From: Alphaproteobacteria bacterium
GTDB taxonomy: Bacteria > Pseudomonadota > Alphaproteobacteria > RF32 > CAG-239
Reading direction: 5' to 3'
DNA length: 53,673 nt
NCBI GenBank assembly: GCA_017937705.1
Contig: JAGBDC010000002.1
Location: 1 to 53,673, forward strand
Each line of letters starts with the position of its first letter. Positions within the stretch are counted from its first letter, which is position 1. Under the pieces are notes generated by a model, which was given only the letters and a program-made list of their open reading frames with translations, did no database searches and was not told where the DNA came from. Position numbers and translations under genes: made by a program. Positions 37,075 to 45,525 of the stretch are shown here, one piece after another.

Positions 37075-37903
37075 CTTTTATTTTTATCGCCAAACGATAA
37101 ACCTCATTTTTATTAAGTTTGTATTCTTGCACAATCTCTTTTACAGCCGTTTTAAGTGGGAATTTTATCAGTTTTTCTCTTAGTAACGCTTCTAAATCAA
37201 TATCATCATAACTATCTTCCGTTGGTGGAGCTACCATAAATACTATCTCTCCTTTTGGCGGATTATTTTCAAAATGAGATATGATATCTTTAGGCATTCC
37301 CGTTAAGCATTCTTCGTAAAGTTTTGTGATTTCTCTGGCTACTGCAAATTCTCTGCTCTTAAATATTCCGGCAGCAACCGAAAGTGTTTTTAATAATCTC
37401 GGAGCTGTTTCATAAAAAACGAGGGTAGTATTAATTGGAGCTAATTCTTTGAACAAATCTTCTCGGGCTTTGTCTTTATTGGGAATAAATCCGGCAAACA
37501 TAAAACGATTAGTAGGCAACCCCGACATTTGTAATGCACAAATTATGGCACAACATCCGGGAACAACAAAAAACGGAACCTTTTGTTCGTGACATAATCT
37601 GATTAGCTTATAACCGGGGTCGGAAATCAGCGGAGAGCCGGCATCACTGACTTGGACAACCAATAGATTGTCATTCACAATCATATCAATAATTTCTTGA
37701 GATTTTTCTTGTTCATTATGATCATGTAACGGAATAAATTTTTTTGTTCCTAAACTGATATTGAGCAAATTTAACAATTTTTTTGTTACTCTTGTATCTT
37801 CGCAGGCAATAACATCTGCGCTATTCAAAAGTTCTTTTGCTCTTTCTGATATGTCGGCAATATTACCTATAGGAGTAGCAACTATATATAGCCCTTTTTT
37901 CAT
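37061..37903 (-). CDS. rsmI: 16S rRNA (cytidine1402-2'-O)-methyltransferase RsmI
   Basis: 280 aa tetrapyrrole-methylase-fold enzyme that 2'-O-methylates C1402 in the ribosomal P site. GLYIVATPIGNIADISERA at the N-terminus, CEDTRVTKKLL, DAGSPLISDPGYKLI and PGCCAIICALQMSGLPTN match the family. It is divergent from the LpoA-like lipoprotein gene with 72 bases between, which is a common alphaproteobacterial arrangement. Confidence 0.96.
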   Translation of the reverse strand: MKKGLYIVATPIGNIADISERAKELLNSADVIACEDTRVTKKLLNLLNISLGTKKFIPLHDHNEQEKSQEIIDMIVNDNLLVVQVSDAGSPLISDPGYKLIRLCHEQKVPFFVVPGCCAIICALQMSGLPTNRFMFAGFIPNKDKAREDLFKELAPINTTLVFYETAPRLLKTLSVAAGIFKSREFAVAREITKLYEECLTGMPKDIISHFENNPPKGEIVFMVAPPTEDSYDDIDLEALLREKLIKFPLKTAVKEIVQEYKLNKNEVYRLAIKIKDETQ

Positions 37904-37975
37904 TTTCTTTTGCTTTACAATGTATGTTTTTTAAACTAAATTATCGAATATAATTGTTTTATATTTTAGGAAAAA

Positions 37976-39427
37976 ATGCAAGTGTTTAAAAAAATATATA
38001 TATTAGCGATGGTAATCGTTTTATCTGCTTGTCAATCAGCGGTTATTTCTCGAGGCTATTTTGAAGAAAGCTCCGGACAAATTAATGAAGAGGAATTTGT
38101 AACTTCTCAAAGTTTTAGGGTCGGGGTGTTGTTACCACTAAGCGGCGAAGCTGAAAAAGCGGGACAAGGCTTAAAAAATGCCGCAATGTTGGCTCTTGAA
38201 GATATGAATAATCCTAATTTAATTTTGCAATTTTATGATACCAAAAGTACCCCTGAGGGAGCAAGAGTTGCTGTTGAAAATGCAATTAATCAACAAGTTA
38301 AATTAGTTATAGGTCCTTTAATGTCAAGTTCTGTTGAAGCAATTTCAAGCAGAACCAAAAGAAGCAATATTCCGGTAATTGCTTTTTCAACCAATCAAGA
38401 TGTTTTGCAAGAACAAGTTTATACAATAGGTTTATTAATCGAAGAACAAATAAACAGAATAGTCGGTTATGCAACATCAAAAGGCAGAAGTAAATTTGCT
38501 TTGCTTTTGCCCGACAACTCTACCGGTTTGGCAGTGGCAAAAGCTGCAGTAAAATCAACCAAAAAACATGGAGCAACAGTCATCAGAATAGCTTTCTATG
38601 ATCCAAATACCAATGATTTTTCTGCGATAATTAACCAGTTAAGTGATTTTGAAAAAAGAGCAGAACCGATAAAAAAAGAAAAAGAGCGTTTAGCCGAACT
38701 GGTTAAACAGGGAGATGAACAAGCTAAAACAGATTTAAAAAAACTAAGTTTGATAGAAACAGAAGAAGGGGTTGATTTTGATGCGGTAATAATTCCCGAA
38801 ACCGGTAGTAAATTAAAGTCTGCTACGGCAATGTTCGGATATTATGACGTGTTTGCTCCCGATGTAATGTTTTTGGGAACATCCGTTTGGGAAAATACAC
38901 ATTTGAATAAAGAGTCTACTTTGTACAAAGCCGCATATCCGGTTTTATCCCGTAGTCATGGAGCATATTTTAACAATAAATACAGAATGTTGTATGAAAC
39001 ACAGCCAAACGGACTCTTTGCTTTTGCTTATGATGCCGTGGCTTTGGCCTCTGCTTTAGCAAAACGAAATCCGACCAATCTTGATATGGCAATTACTACT
39101 CCGGATGGTTTTGCCGGAATTAATGGTATTTTTCGCCTTTTTGAGAATGGTAAAAATCAGCATAGTTTAGATATTATGCAAATTACACCTTCGGGAGATA
39201 TTGTTATTGATGCTACTCCGAAAAAGTTCAGTTCTGTTCCGGAAAGCTTGGAAGATATAGATGTATCGATTCTTTATGACGGTAATCCTCCGCTTATATT
39301 CGGTAAAGATGAAGTTGAAGCACAAAAAAATATTTTCGGCAGAGAATTGGAAAAGGCTGAAGAAGAAGTAGTAGATGTAGAAGAAACAGAGAATACTGAT
39401 GATTCTTTGTTGATGTATAAATATTAG
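37976..39427 (+). CDS. LpoA-like lipoprotein, penicillin-binding-protein activator family
   Basis: 483 aa. The lipoprotein signal peptide ends in LSAC with Cys19. A periplasmic-binding type I domain follows: FRVGVLLPLSGEAEKAGQGL, VKLVIGPLMSSSVEAISS and VPVIAFSTN-like segments. It is interrupted by a charged helical insert at ~220-260 (FEKRAEPIKKEKERLAELV). An acidic C-terminal tail follows. Gammaproteobacterial LpoA activates the peptidoglycan synthase PBP1a from the outer membrane; the role here is inferred. It is divergent from rsmI and followed by the SRP RNA gene. Confidence 0.82.
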   Translation: MQVFKKIYILAMVIVLSACQSAVISRGYFEESSGQINEEEFVTSQSFRVGVLLPLSGEAEKAGQGLKNAAMLALEDMNNPNLILQFYDTKSTPEGARVAVENAINQQVKLVIGPLMSSSVEAISSRTKRSNIPVIAFSTNQDVLQEQVYTIGLLIEEQINRIVGYATSKGRSKFALLLPDNSTGLAVAKAAVKSTKKHGATVIRIAFYDPNTNDFSAIINQLSDFEKRAEPIKKEKERLAELVKQGDEQAKTDLKKLSLIETEEGVDFDAVIIPETGSKLKSATAMFGYYDVFAPDVMFLGTSVWENTHLNKESTLYKAAYPVLSRSHGAYFNNKYRMLYETQPNGLFAFAYDAVALASALAKRNPTNLDMAITTPDGFAGINGIFRLFENGKNQHSLDIMQITPSGDIVIDATPKKFSSVPESLEDIDVSILYDGNPPLIFGKDEVEAQKNIFGRELEKAEEEVVDVEETENTDDSLLMYKY

Positions 39428-39449
39428 TGGGATAGAGAAAATTTTTTAC

Positions 39450-39478
39450 TTGAAATATATATAAAATCTGCCCATATT
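39450..39478 (+). promoter_or_regulatory. Candidate promoter of the SRP RNA
   Basis: TTGAAA at 39450-39455 and CATATT at 39473-39478 are separated by 17 bases, with a start expected near 39485 just before the RNA. Confidence 0.45.
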
Positions 39479-39493
39479 GAGTTAGTTATTTAT

Positions 39494-39583
39494 GGAGGGC
39501 ATCGGGTTAAACGTTCGCCAACCCGGTCAGGTTCGGAAGAAAGCAGCCGTAACGAAAGAGTTTAAGGTCGGTGTTCCTCCTCC
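39494..39583 (+). ncRNA. ffs: Signal recognition particle RNA, small bacterial (4.5S) type
   Basis: The apical Ffh-binding hairpin is exact: GGTCAGGTTCGGAAGAAAGC, then AGCCGTAACG. This includes the GGAA tetraloop and the asymmetric internal loop. GGAGG near the 5' end can pair with CCTCC at the 3' end to close the long helix. The length of ~90 bases suits the short SRP RNA. It lies directly before dnaX, the usual place in proteobacteria. A T6 run follows. End positions are approximate. Confidence 0.95.
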
Positions 39584-39595
39584 TTTTTTGATTGT

Positions 39596-41266
39596 ATGAC
39601 TATGGCTGAAGAAAACAAACAAGAACAATATGTTGTATTAGCGAGAAAATATCGTCCTCAGAATTTTGAAGATTTGTTAGGACAAGATGCTTTAGTGCAA
39701 ACATTAACTAATGCCATAAAATCAAACAGACTGCACCATGCGTATATTTTAACCGGAATTAGAGGTGTAGGAAAAACCACCACAGCCAGACTTATTGCAA
39801 AAGCACTAAATTGTATTGGTGCAGACGGAAAAGGCGGTCCTACAACACATCCTTGCGGAATTTGTGAAAATTGTAAATCAATAGCTGCCGGAAGAAATAT
39901 TGACGTTTTAGAGCTTGACGCTGCTTCGAGAACAGGCGTTGGTGATATTAGAGATATTTTAGATGGTGTCCGTTATAATCCGACAAATTGCCGATATAAA
40001 ATATACATAATCGACGAAGTTCACATGTTGAGCAACAATGCTTTTAATGCTTTGTTGAAAACGCTGGAAGAACCTCCGGCTCATGTGAAGTTTATTTTTG
40101 CTACTACCGAAATTCGTAAAGTTCCGGTTACGGTTTTGTCTCGATGCCAAAGATTCGATTTACAACGTCTTAGAATTGATGATTTAAAAAAGCTTTTCAA
40201 TAAAATAATTGCAGAAGAAAATTTGAAAGCAGATGAAGAAGCATTGCACATGATTGCAACTGCGGCTGATGGTTCGGCAAGAGACGGTTTATCTTTACTG
40301 GATCAAGCAATTTCTTTAGGAAGCGGTAAAGTTCGCACCGATATTGTAAAAGAAATGTTGGGGATGGCAGATAGGGGACAAGCTTTTGCTTTGTTTGAAA
40401 AGCTTTTAAGCGGAGATATGGCTGAGTTGGTGAAAAAACTTCAAGAAGTTTACAAAAGCGGAGCCAATCCTACAGCAATAATAAACGATTTAATAAATAT
40501 AACCCATTCTTTAACAAAAGTTTTGTTACTGCCGGCATTTGTAAATGATGAAAGATTTAGCGAATCAGAAAAAGCCTTTTTCAAGACAATGTCAGAAAAA
40601 ACAAATATTTCATTGTTATCACGAATTTGGCAGATGCTGATAAAAGGGCTGAGTGAGATACAAACGGCTCCGGTTCCCATCGATGCATTAGAAATGATAT
40701 TGATTCGTATTGCATTTTCGGCAAACCTTCCAACTCCGGCAGAACTGCTTGAGAATATAAAAAAAAAATCTAGCCTGAAAAACGGATTTTCCGCCGAAAT
40801 AAAATCAAATGTACCAGTTCCTACTAAAAATGATATATCGGAAAAATCACGTTTTGACAAAGTAACGGATTTTATTTCCTATTTAGAAAAAGAAAAACAA
40901 CCACGTCTCGTCTATATTATGAAAAATGATATAGAAATAACAGAGTTTGGTAATGGTATCATGAAGTTCAAAGCTTCCGACCGAATAAATTCGGACTTTA
41001 TGATTAATGTTAACAAATTTTTTGAAAAGTCCACCGGAGAAAAATGGAGTTTAGACATCATTCCGGGAGAGGTTATATTAAGTATAGCAGCTGTTGAAAA
41101 TGCCCAAAAAGAAGCAGATAAAAAGAATGTGGCGGAATCACCGCTTGTAAAATCTATTTTAGCTGAATTTAAAGGAGCAAAAATAGAAACTTTAACTCGA
41201 AAAGCACCTCTTGAAGAGGAAAATAATAACAACGAATACGAATTTATTAGTGAGGATTTTGTATAA
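39596..41266 (+). CDS. dnaX: DNA polymerase III subunits gamma/tau
   Basis: Clamp-loader ATPase. 556 aa as full-length tau. Walker A GIRGVGKTTT is at 54-63, zinc cysteines are 73, 87, 90 and 93, Walker B is IYIIDEVHML, and sensor 1 is FIFATTE. Domain III ends near residue 375. Codons 388-391 lie in a run of ten A (40759-40768). One-base slippage reaches TAG at 40771-40773 in one frame and TGA at 40776-40778 in the other, predicting a short gamma of ~391-393 residues. The C-terminal tau part (polymerase-binding) follows. It overlaps the ybaB start by 2 bases. Confidence 0.96.
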   Translation: MTMAEENKQEQYVVLARKYRPQNFEDLLGQDALVQTLTNAIKSNRLHHAYILTGIRGVGKTTTARLIAKALNCIGADGKGGPTTHPCGICENCKSIAAGRNIDVLELDAASRTGVGDIRDILDGVRYNPTNCRYKIYIIDEVHMLSNNAFNALLKTLEEPPAHVKFIFATTEIRKVPVTVLSRCQRFDLQRLRIDDLKKLFNKIIAEENLKADEEALHMIATAADGSARDGLSLLDQAISLGSGKVRTDIVKEMLGMADRGQAFALFEKLLSGDMAELVKKLQEVYKSGANPTAIINDLINITHSLTKVLLLPAFVNDERFSESEKAFFKTMSEKTNISLLSRIWQMLIKGLSEIQTAPVPIDALEMILIRIAFSANLPTPAELLENIKKKSSLKNGFSAEIKSNVPVPTKNDISEKSRFDKVTDFISYLEKEKQPRLVYIMKNDIEITEFGNGIMKFKASDRINSDFMINVNKFFEKSTGEKWSLDIIPGEVILSIAAVENAQKEADKKNVAESPLVKSILAEFKGAKIETLTRKAPLEEENNNNEYEFISEDFV

Positions 41267-41585
41267 TGATGAATATGCAAGGCTTAATGAAACAAGCACA
41301 AATGATGCAAAAAAAATGGAAGAAGCACAAGAAAAACTGGCTCAAAGTGAAGTTGTCGGTGTTAGCGGAGGTGGTATGGTAAAAGTTACCATGAACGGTA
41401 AAATGATTACCAAAAAAGTTGAAATTGATAAATCTTTAATAACTCCCGATGAGGTCGATATTTTAGAAGATTTAATAGTTGCCGCTTGCAATGATGCTCA
41501 GACAAAAGCCGAAAACATGATGAGTGAAGGTATGAAAGAAGTTACCGGTGGATTTAATTTTGGCGGTATAAAATTGCCGTTTTAA
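41265..41585 (+). CDS. ybaB: YbaB/EbfC-family nucleoid-associated protein with an apparent frameshift
   Basis: The start overlaps the dnaX stop (TAATG). Reading from ATG 41265 gives the family-typical MMNMQGLMKQAQMMQKK. The rest of the family sequence (MEEAQEKLAQSEVVGVSGGG to the C-terminal FGGIKLPF) continues in another frame. The switch falls at a run of eight A (41309-41316); nine would join the two parts into ~107 residues. The DNA as given is therefore broken, unless polymerase slippage restores the frame or one A was lost in sequencing. Translation from ATG 41316 would give only 89 residues. The family binds DNA as a dimer. The dnaX-ybaB-recR order is conserved. Confidence 0.85.
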   Translation, partial: NDEYARLNETSTNDAKKMEEAQEKLAQSEVVGVSGGGMVKVTMNGKMITKKVEIDKSLITPDEVDILEDLIVAACNDAQTKAENMMSEGMKEVTGGFNFGGIKLPF

Positions 41586-41596
41586 GGGAAAATGTC

Positions 41597-42190
41597 GTGT
41601 CCGGACAAGATATAGAAAAACTCATAAAATTAATAGCAAAACTCCCTTCTTTGGGCTCTCGTTCAGCCAGAAGGATTGTTTTGTATTTAATCAAAAAGAA
41701 AGAAGCTTCACTGCTTCCATTGATTGAAGCGATGCAAAACGTTGCTGATAATATAAAGACTTGTGAAATATGCGGAAATTTTGACACTTCATCTCCTTGT
41801 TCCGTTTGTTCATCGGAAAAGCGTGAAAAAAATATTGTTTGCATTGTCCAAGATGTTGCAGATTTATGGGCAATGGAAAGAACCGGTTTTTATCACGGTC
41901 AATACCATGTTTTAGGCGGTGTTTTGTCCGCTCTTGATGGAGTTGCTCCTGAAGATTTAAATATTGAAAGCTTATTTAATAAGGTAATAAGCGGTGGTGT
42001 CAGCGAGTTAGTTTTGGCACTTCCCGCAACGATTGATGGTCAAATTACATCACATTATTTAGTTAATAAATTAAAATCTTATGATATAAAAATAACTTCT
42101 CTTGCTCAGGGAATACCGGTAGGTGCAGAATTAGATTATATGGATGAGGGAACAATTCAATTAGCTCTAAACTCAAGGAAAGAATTGTGA
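41597..42190 (+). CDS. recR: Recombination mediator protein RecR
   Basis: 197 aa. It works with RecO and RecF to load RecA at gaps. An HhH region is at LIAKLPSLGSRSARR, a Cys4 zinc motif follows (CEICGNFDTSSPCSVC), then the Toprim segment CIVQDVADLWAMER. The start codon is GTG 41597, with AAGGG eight bases upstream; an ATG 5 bases earlier is out of frame. A terminator follows at 42206. Confidence 0.96.
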   Translation: MSGQDIEKLIKLIAKLPSLGSRSARRIVLYLIKKKEASLLPLIEAMQNVADNIKTCEICGNFDTSSPCSVCSSEKREKNIVCIVQDVADLWAMERTGFYHGQYHVLGGVLSALDGVAPEDLNIESLFNKVISGGVSELVLALPATIDGQITSHYLVNKLKSYDIKITSLAQGIPVGAELDYMDEGTIQLALNSRKEL

Positions 42191-42205
42191 TTTTTATATT
42201 AGCAG

Positions 42206-42230
42206 AAAAGGCGGGAATTTTCTCGCCTTT
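42206..42230. terminator. Intrinsic terminator after recR
   Basis: AAAAGGCG and CGCCTTTT arms with a 10-base loop, followed by a T-rich tail, 15 bases after the recR stop. Confidence 0.75.
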
Positions 42231-42313
42231 TTATTTTGGTAAGAATATGGTTTTTGATAAAAGAAAAATTATAGCAAAGGTTATCTTTATAAGATTTTGT
42301 AAAAAATTGGGTA

Positions 42314-43060
42314 TTATATATCTTTAAAACCGATTCGCCCGACTATGGGAAGTTTTATCGCAGGAGGATACCAGTCAATTCCGAAAGACAATCCTAAAAA
42401 CCCGATTTCGATTCCTTCTTTTAATCCTGCACTAAAGGATAATAAACCCAATAATGAGAATTGCTTTCCTGTTCCGCTTGCCGTCGGAGCAACAATATCT
42501 TTGTATCCGATAAAATCTTTTCCGATGGCTGTTGCAGGCAATTCAACCGTCAAAGCAGGGACTGCTCTTATAATATGGGCCACAAAAGTATTGCTGTTCG
42601 GTCCGGGCCAAAGTTCATATTGGTCTGCATAAGGATAGTCTTTTACCGCTTGTTCTATTTGCGGTATTGCCTCCTCTGCTTTTTCGCCGATTAAAGTTTG
42701 CAATAGTTGAGGTTTGCTTCCATACCAATATCTGTCCGGTATATCTTTTTGTGCATAAACAGAACTTCCTGTTCTGTATAACTGCCACCCCATAACTTGA
42801 TATACGGTGTAAAATTTTTCGTTTTTCTTTTTTACGGAAACCCATGGATGAACGGCAAAATATCCTCGCCAATTATAGGTTCTTGCAACAAAAACCTGAA
42901 CAACGGCCTCTTTTTCTTCTTCAGGTAATGGGGATATTTTAGCGCTGTCTCGATTCGCTTTTTGCCAATGTACATAATTAAAAGTAGAATCATATATAAC
43001 AAAAGAGCATAGAATAATAACAATTGTCCAAATTATGTCTTTTGTTTTTATTTTTTTCAT
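42314..43060 (-). CDS. DUF3750-family protein with N-terminal membrane anchor
   Basis: 248 aa. One membrane segment (~9-26) is followed by a soluble domain. It has VQVFVARTYNWRGYFAVHPW, the conserved YELWPGPNSNTFVAHIIR and the following LPATAIGKDF. These match DUF3750, a family of unknown function found in proteobacteria. The start overlaps the recF stop by 4 bases, so it is likely the last gene of a dnaN-recF unit. No function is proposed. Confidence 0.75.
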   Translation of the reverse strand: MKKIKTKDIIWTIVIILCSFVIYDSTFNYVHWQKANRDSAKISPLPEEEKEAVVQVFVARTYNWRGYFAVHPWVSVKKKNEKFYTVYQVMGWQLYRTGSSVYAQKDIPDRYWYGSKPQLLQTLIGEKAEEAIPQIEQAVKDYPYADQYELWPGPNSNTFVAHIIRAVPALTVELPATAIGKDFIGYKDIVAPTASGTGKQFSLLGLLSFSAGLKEGIEIGFLGLSFGIDWYPPAIKLPIVGRIGFKDI

Positions 43061-44274
43061 TTTTGTACCACCATATTGTTTTTGACTTCAAAAAAATCTG
43101 CATTATTTTTTAGAGTAACGAATAATTCCGGATTCGTTGACGTAATCCATGCTTGCAATCCCAAATCTCGTATTTTACAAAGAAGAGCTTCTCTTTTACC
43201 GTCGTCAAGGTGAGCAGCAATTTCATCTAATAGTAATATAGGTGAAAATCCTTGATACAATATCTGACATTTAGTTTGAGCAAGTATAATATTTATTAAT
43301 AAAGATTTTTGTTCTCCCGTCGAACATAACTCCGCAGGCATTCTTTTTTTCTTATAAAAAACTTTAAAATCTGTTCGGTTTACCCCGTCAACACTATCGT
43401 TATATAGTACGTTTTTTCTCTCTTGAGATAGTTTCGACATATAATAATCTTCTACATCAACAGCTGGCATTGAATCTAACATTTTTTCTATTGTGCCGTC
43501 TAACTCCAAGGTTACATTAGGGAAAACATCATCCGGTTCGTTTTCTATAAATCTGTTTAGCCTTGCAATTTGTTCTCTGCGTGCAGCGGCAATAGCTACA
43601 CCGGTTGTTGCCATGTTTTCTTCAATTCCTGACAGCCAAGTTTTATCGGCACGCCCGTTAGTGCTTTTTATCAGTTGATACCATTGCTTATACAAATGCT
43701 CAAAATTTGCAGTTCTTTTGGCGTGTTCATTGTCAAAAGCATAAACAAGCCTGTCTAAAAAACTGCGACGAGGTTGCGAGCCGCCGCGGAAAAGTCGATC
43801 CATTTGCGGAGTTAACCAAATTGCGGATAAATATTTTCCTAACTCCACTTGGGAAGAGCCTTTTTGACCATCTATTTTTACGATTCGTTTGTTATAGCAG
43901 CTTGTTTCTTCATCTTCCTCTTTTTGAATATTTTCAACAGCTGTTCCTATTTCAAAATCGTCTCCGTTTTTACAAACCGTAGCTGCTACGGCCCAAGAGT
44001 TATTAGAGGGAGAATATTCGCTATCGACAACAGCAGGAGTAAAACGTTTTATGTCTGCAAGTCTTGAGCTTCTTAGGCCTCTCCCCGGTGTCAGAAATGA
44101 AACGGCCTCAAGTATGTTTGTTTTTCCGCTCCCGTTTTCTCCGGTAATTATAATAGGGTGTAGTCCTGCTTTTATACGCAAAAAAGCATAATTTCTAAAG
44201 TCAGTTAAAGTCAGGCGTGTAACACCTGACTTTTTATCCGTAACTGATAATATATTTTTTGCCAGACTATCCAA
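43057..44274 (-). CDS. recF: DNA replication and repair protein RecF
   Basis: 405 aa SMC-like ATPase that helps RecR/RecO at stalled forks. Walker A is ITGENGSGKTNILEAVSFL near residue 45. LTPGRGLRSSRL follows, as does QPRRSFLDRLVYAFD. The ABC signature is STGEQKSLLINIILAQ and Walker B is PILLLDEIAAHLD. It lies 1 base downstream of dnaN and overlaps the DUF3750 gene. Slightly longer than the usual ~360-380 residues. Confidence 0.95.
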   Translation of the reverse strand: MDSLAKNILSVTDKKSGVTRLTLTDFRNYAFLRIKAGLHPIIITGENGSGKTNILEAVSFLTPGRGLRSSRLADIKRFTPAVVDSEYSPSNNSWAVAATVCKNGDDFEIGTAVENIQKEEDEETSCYNKRIVKIDGQKGSSQVELGKYLSAIWLTPQMDRLFRGGSQPRRSFLDRLVYAFDNEHAKRTANFEHLYKQWYQLIKSTNGRADKTWLSGIEENMATTGVAIAAARREQIARLNRFIENEPDDVFPNVTLELDGTIEKMLDSMPAVDVEDYYMSKLSQERKNVLYNDSVDGVNRTDFKVFYKKKRMPAELCSTGEQKSLLINIILAQTKCQILYQGFSPILLLDEIAAHLDDGKREALLCKIRDLGLQAWITSTNPELFVTLKNNADFFEVKNNMVVQK

Positions 44275-44275
44275 A

Positions 44276-45394
44276 TTATACCCTCATCGGCATTAATACA
44301 TAGATAGCGCTGGTATCTGATGTATCGTGAATAACAGTAGGAGATGATTCGCTTGAAAAACCGATTTGTACCGATTCTCCTTTTATTTCGGATAAAATAT
44401 CCAACAAATAGCGGAAATTATAACCTATTTCTAAGGGAGTGTTGTCGTATTTTGCATCGATTTCTTCAGAAGCTGAGCCGAGATCAGGGCTCGTTGTTGT
44501 TACAATAACCTTTCCGTCTTCCATGCCCATTTTTATAGCTCTTGTCCGTTCTGCAACTACAGAAACACGATCAACGGCATTGGCTAATTCTTTTACCTGA
44601 ACTTCAAGAAGTTTATCAGTATCGGTAGGAATAACTCTTTCATAATCAGGATAAGTTCCGTCAATCAATTTAGAGGTCAATATAACATCGTCTAAAGTAA
44701 AGCGAACTTTATTATCTGATAAAGAAATATTTATGTTTTCTGCTTTTGTATCATCAAGAAGTTTACGAATTTCTCCGATCGTTTTTCTAGGAATAATAAC
44801 CCCAGATAGTGACTCTGCACCACCTGGCAACGGAGACTCTACACAAGCTAATCTATGACCGTCTGTTGCTACGATTCGCAATACCTTTGTTGAGCCTTCA
44901 TTTTTGGCATGAATATACAAGCCATTAAGGTAGTATCTTGTTTCTTCTGTAGAAACTGCAAATTGAGTACGATCGATAACATCTTTAAGTTCTTCTCTTT
45001 GCATAACAAAACTGATAGGTAGTTTATCGCCTGAAATAACAGGGAAATCCTCAACTCCAATGGTAGATAAAACAAATTTTGAACGACCTGATGCAATTGC
45101 CAATTGGCCTTTATCATCAGGATAGGTTAATTCGACATCAGAGCCGTCAGAAAGTTTGCGAACAATATCGTATAACATGTGAGCCGGAGCGGTTGTTGCA
45201 CCTGTTTCGTTGATTTTTGCATCAACAATTTCGGTAATTTCCGTATCCATATCGGTAGCCTTAAAGCTAATACCATCGCTCATAGCTTCGATTCTAACGT
45301 TTGAAAGCACAGGAATGGTGTTTCTTTTTTCAACGATACTTTGAATGTGACTCAAAGTTTTTAATAAAATCGCACGTTCAATAACAAATTTCAT
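44276..45394 (-). CDS. dnaN: DNA polymerase III beta sliding clamp
   Basis: 372 aa from ATG 45394 (MKFVIERAILLKTLSHIQ), the canonical N-terminus, with GGAA upstream. The frame continues to an ATG at 45478, but those 28 residues are hydrophobic and unlike any clamp. Three repeated clamp domains, KATDMDTEI near 60 and a C-terminal YVLMPMRV are typical. It is downstream of dnaA on the same strand but separated by a terminator and 131 bases, so it probably also has its own promoter. Confidence 0.97.
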   Translation of the reverse strand: MKFVIERAILLKTLSHIQSIVEKRNTIPVLSNVRIEAMSDGISFKATDMDTEITEIVDAKINETGATTAPAHMLYDIVRKLSDGSDVELTYPDDKGQLAIASGRSKFVLSTIGVEDFPVISGDKLPISFVMQREELKDVIDRTQFAVSTEETRYYLNGLYIHAKNEGSTKVLRIVATDGHRLACVESPLPGGAESLSGVIIPRKTIGEIRKLLDDTKAENINISLSDNKVRFTLDDVILTSKLIDGTYPDYERVIPTDTDKLLEVQVKELANAVDRVSVVAERTRAIKMGMEDGKVIVTTTSPDLGSASEEIDAKYDNTPLEIGYNFRYLLDILSEIKGESVQIGFSSESSPTVIHDTSDTSAIYVLMPMRV

Positions 45395-45500
45395 AGCATT
45401 TATTCCGAATAAAAGTTTTTTACTGTCTGAATAATAACATAATATTATTATAGCAAAAATGAAAAATATACATTTCAACAGCTTTTTAATATTAATAAAA

Positions 45501-45522
45501 AAGCCGGAACAAATTCCGGCTT
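45501..45522. terminator. Intrinsic terminator between dnaA and dnaN
   Basis: Perfect 9-bp arms AAGCCGGAA / TTCCGGCTT around CAAA, directly after the dnaA stop on the minus strand, with A/T tracts. Confidence 0.8.
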
Positions 45523-45525
45523 CGT

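Noticed and set aside
40450..40860. 136-codon minus-strand frame inside dnaX
   Set aside because: Antisense to the conserved clamp-loader gene; no motif or start signal.
41211..41315. Upstream part of an open frame that could serve as an alternative N-terminus for YbaB
   Set aside because: These codons overlap the dnaX C-terminus and do not resemble the family; the family N-terminus is present in the other frame from 41265, so a frameshift explains the data better.
45395..45478. N-terminal extension of dnaN with a hydrophobic segment
   Set aside because: The canonical clamp N-terminus starts at ATG 45394 with a Shine-Dalgarno-like GGAA; the extension is spacer read in frame.
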